A DNA stretch of 9,206 bases from Treponema sp. GTDB lineage: Bacteria > Spirochaetota > Spirochaetia > Treponematales > Breznakiellaceae. Of the stretch, positions 6,629 to 9,206 are shown in pieces (position 1 is the first letter of the stretch; every line of letters starts with the position of its first letter). The notes beneath the pieces were generated by a model. The model did no database searches. It saw only the letters and a program-made list of their open reading frames with translations, and was not told where the DNA came from. The DNA lies in assembly GCA_031255815.1 (NCBI GenBank), contig JAIRRU010000180.1, positions 1-9,206 on the forward strand. Reading direction: 5' to 3'. A program made the position numbers and the translations under genes.

Positions 6629-6666
6629 GAAGCTGTTCCAAAATTTCAGTTTTTGGAACGGGCTTC
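6629..6666. repeat. CTGAA-centred hairpin directly after the binding-protein stop codon
   Basis: A 9-bp perfect stem GTTCCAAAA/TTTTGGAAC (6635-6643 with 6651-6659) is extended by GAAGC/GCTTC (6629-6633 with 6662-6666) across a small internal loop. The centre, ACTGAAA on the minus strand, belongs to the same family as the hairpins at 2819-2849 and 4565-4594, with different but self-paired arms. The stem starts at the last base of the TAG stop, so it may protect the 3' end of the binding-protein message. CTAC occurs on both sides (6625-6628, 6666-6669), a possible but weak target duplication. Confidence 0.6.
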
Positions 6667-8333
6667 TACTTTAAATACTTCTGGATGATAGCTGCCTTTT
6701 CCCGGGAACCGATCCTGTCCAGATCCGCCAGATAAGCGTTCCATACCGCATCGTTGCTGATATCCCGGGTACCGGTAATAAATTCCACCATATACGAATC
6801 CAGGGCGGTTTCGAGGACCGCGTTGATATCCCCGATCCTCCGGGTGTCCGCGGCGCTCATGGGGAGGGGAGGAATGGCCCTGTTCATGGGGGTTCCGTCG
6901 GGAATCCGCGCTGTGGCCTGGAGTACGTTCTTAACTTCGTTGTAGGACTTATTAGACTTCATGGCATCCAGGAGGGAAAGATCCCCGGTTCTGAGCCATT
7001 CCTGGATCTTGGGTACGTCAATAGCCTGTTCCCCATAACGGAATGCCCGGTTCCGCAGCATGGGAAGTTTTTGGTTCCAGGTATAGTTTACATCCGCGGT
7101 AGCGTAGGTTTTGAGTACCTTGTAGGTGGCCTTTTCCCCAATCAGGGAGATTCCGTCGGGATCCGGATCGTCCCAACCGTAACCTTTAGGGCCCAGGTAA
7201 CTGTCCAGCATAACATCAAAGTTCAGGAAGTAATTGTAAAGGGCCAGGGCCAGCTTGGGATCCTTGCATTTATCGGTTATATACATCCCGGCGCCAAGAA
7301 TAGACCAGGGCCCCACATCGAAAGAATGTTTTTCGCCGGCAGGGCCGGTTAATACGGGAAGCCACCGGGCGCGGTAATAGTATTCGGTACCGTTGTTATT
7401 AGCGGCATTACTCGTGGAGGTGGCAATAATCGGAGTATCCTGGGTGGTCAACGCCTGAAGCTGCTGCCGGGGCTGGCTGAAAGAATCAGGGAGGATAAGC
7501 CCTTCCTTGTACCAGCCCGCCAAATGTATAAGGGTATCCCGGAATTCCTTTGCCTTGTACTGTTCAACCACCTGGTTTCCGTTCCGGGCCAACCCGAAAT
7601 AGTTGATGTTGACAAAGGGCATAAAACTTTTGGCGAAGATGTCCACAAAGATACGGAGGCTGTCCTTCTCGAAAGCTATGGGGATCTCGTCATTCCTGTT
7701 CCCGTTACCGTTTACATCGTTATCCCGCACCCAACGGAGATAGGCGGTAAGTTCATCTAAAGTCTGGGGAACCGGCTTCCCGTATGTGTCCATAAAGGGT
7801 TTGTAATAGAGGCCCTGGTTGTTCCCGTAACGGCAATGGATACAGTCGTTAGCGCTGGGGAGCGCGTATAATTTTCCATCCGGCCCCCGGAGGATATCGT
7901 TGAAAGCGGGGTACTCGTCAAAAGCAGCCTTGATATTCGGGAAGCTCATGGGATCGTATTGATCCAGAGAAACAAAGATCCCTTCATTGGCATAGAAGGC
8001 CATATCGGCCATACTCATGCCCCGCATGATCAGATCCGGATAGTCCCCGGTATTAAGCAGCACATTCAGACGCTGAGGCGCATCAGCACCGCTGGACGCG
8101 ATGAATTCCAGGTTGATCCCTGTGTCGTCCACCACTTTTCGAGTAAACATATTGTCTTTGTAATCATAGCTGGAAACCAGGTTATCGAGACCGGCTATAA
8201 AAACGGTAAAGGTAACGTCTCCGTTAGCAAGGGTACCCTTAGCTACCCCCCCAGGAGAGGAAGTCTTTTGGCCGCCGCCAAAGGCAGAGCCGGCCAAGAG
8301 ACAGATCCCGAACAGAACCGCAATTTTCTTCAT
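6666..8333 (-). CDS. Extracellular sugar-binding protein of an ABC importer (LipO/YtcQ-like)
   Basis: 555 residues, typical of the large family 1 binding proteins that accompany LplB/YtcP permeases. The signal sequence MKKIAVLFGICLLAGSAFGGGQ has a signal-peptidase-I-like junction (AFG before GG). The only cysteine, residue 11, is not in a lipobox, so the protein is probably periplasmic rather than lipid-anchored. Residues 204-216 (DNDVNGNGNRNDE) form the Asp/Asn-rich loop usual in this group, likely a calcium site. A CIHC pair (164-167) sits next to the NNQGLYYK segment. The ATG at 8333 has AGGAGG 8 nt upstream. It is the first gene of the importer unit, reading from a near-consensus promoter at 8459-8487 through a leader with a terminator-like hairpin. 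The substrate is probably an oligosaccharide; identity is not visible. Confidence 0.92.
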   Translation of the reverse strand: MKKIAVLFGICLLAGSAFGGGQKTSSPGGVAKGTLANGDVTFTVFIAGLDNLVSSYDYKDNMFTRKVVDDTGINLEFIASSGADAPQRLNVLLNTGDYPDLIMRGMSMADMAFYANEGIFVSLDQYDPMSFPNIKAAFDEYPAFNDILRGPDGKLYALPSANDCIHCRYGNNQGLYYKPFMDTYGKPVPQTLDELTAYLRWVRDNDVNGNGNRNDEIPIAFEKDSLRIFVDIFAKSFMPFVNINYFGLARNGNQVVEQYKAKEFRDTLIHLAGWYKEGLILPDSFSQPRQQLQALTTQDTPIIATSTSNAANNNGTEYYYRARWLPVLTGPAGEKHSFDVGPWSILGAGMYITDKCKDPKLALALYNYFLNFDVMLDSYLGPKGYGWDDPDPDGISLIGEKATYKVLKTYATADVNYTWNQKLPMLRNRAFRYGEQAIDVPKIQEWLRTGDLSLLDAMKSNKSYNEVKNVLQATARIPDGTPMNRAIPPLPMSAADTRRIGDINAVLETALDSYMVEFITGTRDISNDAVWNAYLADLDRIGSREKAAIIQKYLK

Positions 8334-8360
8334 ACAAAAATCCTCCTCGTGTATTTGCGC

Positions 8361-8377
8361 TTTCGTATAAAACGAAA
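8361..8377. promoter_or_regulatory. Small inverted repeat upstream of the binding-protein ribosome site
   Basis: TTTCGT/ACGAAA with a 5-nt loop lies 13 nt upstream of the AGGAGG site of the binding-protein gene, between the terminator-like hairpin and the start codon. It may be an operator or a leader hairpin. Evidence is symmetry and position only. Confidence 0.35.
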
Positions 8378-8388
8378 ACTCCCTTTGT

Positions 8389-8424
8389 AAAAAATCGCCC
8401 GCAAAACAAGCGGCTCCGCGGGCG
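8389..8424 (-). terminator. Terminator-like hairpin in the binding-protein leader (possible attenuator)
   Basis: On the minus strand CGCCCGC (8418-8424) pairs perfectly with GCGGGCG (8396-8402) across a 15-nt loop, and A plus six T follow (8389-8395). This has the form of an intrinsic terminator, yet lies between the promoter (start near 8452) and the start codon (8333). It could therefore attenuate the importer operon. The hairpin coincides with one copy of a 37-bp repeat (8397-8433), so the arrangement might instead be incidental. Confidence 0.5.
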
Positions 8425-8433
8425 GGCGCTAAA
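8397..8433. repeat. 37-bp repeat, copy 1
   Basis: Matches 8836-8872 at 30 of 37 positions in the same orientation; shared core AAGCGGCT and GCGGGC. The two copies bracket the divergent control region, one in each transcript leader. Each can fold, copy 1 through CCCGC/GCGGG and copy 2 through a longer stem. Confidence 0.6.
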
Positions 8434-8458
8434 TAAACATGTTCACCGATTAGTATAA

Positions 8459-8487
8459 ATGATACAACCGGAGCGGAAGCCTGTCAA
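8459..8487 (-). promoter_or_regulatory. Promoter of the sugar importer operon
   Basis: On the minus strand a consensus TTGACA (8482-8487) is followed after exactly 17 bp by TATCAT (8459-8464). The expected start is near 8452, giving a leader of about 120 nt. The -10 box lies inside an inverted repeat GTAT-N5-ATAC (8453-8465), also found around the divergent -10 box, which suggests a common regulator. Confidence 0.7.
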
Positions 8488-8530
8488 CAAAAATTTGTAT
8501 TAAATTCACCTCGTTTCGCAATGAATTTCA

Positions 8531-8560
8531 TTGACACTTATTTTTCTCATGGTGTATCAT
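8531..8560 (+). promoter_or_regulatory. Promoter reading towards the isomerase/epimerase-like gene
   Basis: Consensus TTGACA (8531-8536), an 18-bp spacer, then TATCAT (8555-8560). The -10 box is inside TGTAT-CAT-ATACA (8553-8565). A start near 8567 leaves an unusually long leader of about 320 nt before the ATG at 8888, filled with repeats. The motif ACATGTTTA at 8563-8571 is present as an exact inverted copy (8434-8442) in the opposite leader. Confidence 0.6.
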
Positions 8561-8576
8561 ATACATGTTTACATTT

Positions 8577-8612
8577 GAGCTTGTTTAAAACCGGGCGGGT
8601 TTTGGAACAAGC
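8577..8612. repeat. Short palindromic repeat, probable internally deleted copy of the 2734-2851 family
   Basis: GCTTGTTTAAAACC (8579-8592) pairs with GGTTTTGGAACAAGC (8598-8612) with one mismatch and a 1-nt bulge around a 5-nt loop. It begins GAGC like the copies at 2734 and 4653, and its arms resemble the outer ends of those copies, with the middle hairpins missing. It lies at the start of the isomerase/epimerase-like leader. Confidence 0.55.
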
Positions 8613-8809
8613 CCGTTCCCGCGGGCAGGGGGATAACTGCGAACCGCGCAAACTGCGCCGAGGCGGGTCAAAAAGCTCTTGAACTCAGGGTAATTTGAGT
8701 GAAGGGCGGGGCGTTCGGGAAAAGTTCGCGGCGCCAGGGCGCTTCGCGGTTCTTATTGCCGGGTGTTTTAGCCTAACCGGCCCGGCGGCCCGCAACATCT
8801 TTAAAAAAA
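8613..8809. repeat. Leader/intergenic spacer with mosaic repeat, copy IV
   Basis: No gene is visible. TTTTAGCCTAA (8766-8776) is the closing motif also found at 137-147 and, with small changes, at 3042-3052 and 3608-3618, all in the same direction. The preceding GCTTCGCGG and TGCCGGG pieces loosely recall copy III. It lies within the putative long leader of the plus-strand gene. Confidence 0.45.
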
Positions 8810-8827
8810 CATTTGCGTATGCAAATG
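8810..8827. promoter_or_regulatory. Operator-like palindrome upstream of the isomerase/epimerase-like gene
   Basis: CATTTGC-GTAT-GCAAATG is a perfect 7-bp inverted repeat with a 4-bp centre, ending about 60 bp before the ATG. Its size and symmetry suit a dimeric repressor or activator site. No promoter boxes were found beside it, so an RNA hairpin is equally possible. Confidence 0.4.
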
Positions 8828-8835
8828 CAAGCTCT

Positions 8836-8872
8836 GCCCCCAAAGCAAGCGGCTTTGCGGGCAGGCACTAAT
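8836..8872. repeat. 37-bp repeat, copy 2, next to a ribosome site
   Basis: Second copy of the repeat at 8397-8433. Here the arms form about 10 bp with one mismatch, CCCCCAAAGC with GCTTTGCGGG, around a 5-nt loop. The repeat ends 2 nt before the AAGAGG ribosome site of the plus-strand gene, so a folded hairpin could affect its translation. Confidence 0.55.
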
Positions 8873-8887
8873 TTAAGAGGCAATCGA

Positions 8888-9206
8888 ATGAATTCAAACC
8901 GGTTTTCTGTTTTTACCAAACCCTGGAAGGCCCAGTCCCTGGACGAGCTGGGGGAACTGGTGCGGGACATGGGTTACGACGCGGTGGAGTACCCCCTGCG
9001 GGACGGCTTTCAGGTGGGGCCCGGGGACGGGACGGCGGGGATCGTCAGGCTCTGCAAAACCCTGGAGAAGCACGGCGTGGCGGTAACCAGCCTTGCCGCG
9101 GGGATCGATGTGCATACCGCCGACGGGAAAGGCGAGGTGGCGGGGGTCAACGAGGCGGTCTTTGCCGGCTGCGGGGAAGCGGGGATACCTATTATCCGGA
9201 TCTGCC
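8888..9206 (+). CDS. Sugar-phosphate isomerase/epimerase-like TIM-barrel protein, 3' end outside the window
   Basis: The ATG at 8888 has AAGAGG 7 nt upstream; 106 codons are visible and the frame is open at the window edge. The start RFSVFTKPWKAQSLDELGEL, then VRDMGYDAVEYPLRDGFQV, and then HGVAVTSLAAGIDVH are typical of the first strands of the xylose-isomerase-like/AP-endonuclease-2 TIM-barrel family, where a conserved aspartate/glutamate pair after the second strand helps bind metal. Such proteins often act in sugar or polyol (for example inositol) catabolism in the cytoplasm. Divergent placement from a sugar importer, with similar promoter boxes, suggests it processes the imported substrate. 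The exact reaction cannot be inferred from the fragment. Confidence 0.82.
   Translation, partial: MNSNRFSVFTKPWKAQSLDELGELVRDMGYDAVEYPLRDGFQVGPGDGTAGIVRLCKTLEKHGVAVTSLAAGIDVHTADGKGEVAGVNEAVFAGCGEAGIPIIRIC

Noticed and set aside
8299..8304. Cysteine 11 of the binding protein as a lipobox cysteine
   Set aside because: The residues before it (L-F-G-I) do not fit a lipobox and it lies within the hydrophobic core of the signal, too early for cleavage.
8894..9115. Minus-strand open frame at the right end
   Set aside because: It is antisense to the plus-strand TIM-barrel gene, which has a ribosome site and family motifs.

Overview
The window reads as a spirochaete chromosome, most likely Treponema or a close relative (Treponematales). 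This rests on the look of the proteins: a solute-binding protein whose export signal ends in an AFGGGQ-type junction common in treponemes, a lipobox lipoprotein with no recognisable family, and LplB/YtcP-type sugar permeases. It also rests on the many short palindromic repeats between genes. No species can be named from sequence alone.

Layout. All complete genes are on the minus strand; only the gene cut off at the right end is on the plus strand. From left to right: a mosaic-repeat spacer (1-184); an unrecognised lipoprotein (185-988); a membrane thiol-redox protein with two thioredoxin-fold domains fused to a CcdA/DsbD-type membrane domain (1138-2865); a spacer full of hairpins (2866-3052); a small hypothetical protein (3053-3361); a second repeat spacer (3362-3676); an isochorismatase-family cysteine hydrolase with its own promoter (3677-4444); and a carbohydrate ABC importer transcribed as binding protein (6666-8333), permease 1 (5585-6511), permease 2 (4658-5575). 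A 554-bp divergent control region (8334-8887) separates this from a plus-strand sugar-phosphate isomerase/epimerase-like gene that leaves the window at 9206.

How the genes work together. The importer resembles the Firmicute LipO/YtcQ-LplB/YteP-YtcP systems for oligosaccharides and has no ATPase gene here, so it probably shares one encoded elsewhere. The divergent TIM-barrel gene would fit catabolism of the imported sugar. The two divergent promoters have near-consensus boxes with identical -10 hexamers (TATCAT), each inside a GTAT-N3/5-ATAC inverted repeat, which suggests shared control. The binding-protein leader also contains a hairpin plus T-run that looks like an attenuator.

The most unusual feature is a palindromic mobile repeat family. 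One copy (2734-2851) lies inside the N-terminal coding region of the thiol-redox gene. It is bracketed by a CGATG direct repeat and adds exactly 123 bp (41 codons) without breaking the frame. Removing it restores an ordinary signal-peptide start. Relatives of this element occur at 4565-4653, 6629-6666 and 8577-8612; their arm sequences differ between copies but stay self-complementary within each copy.
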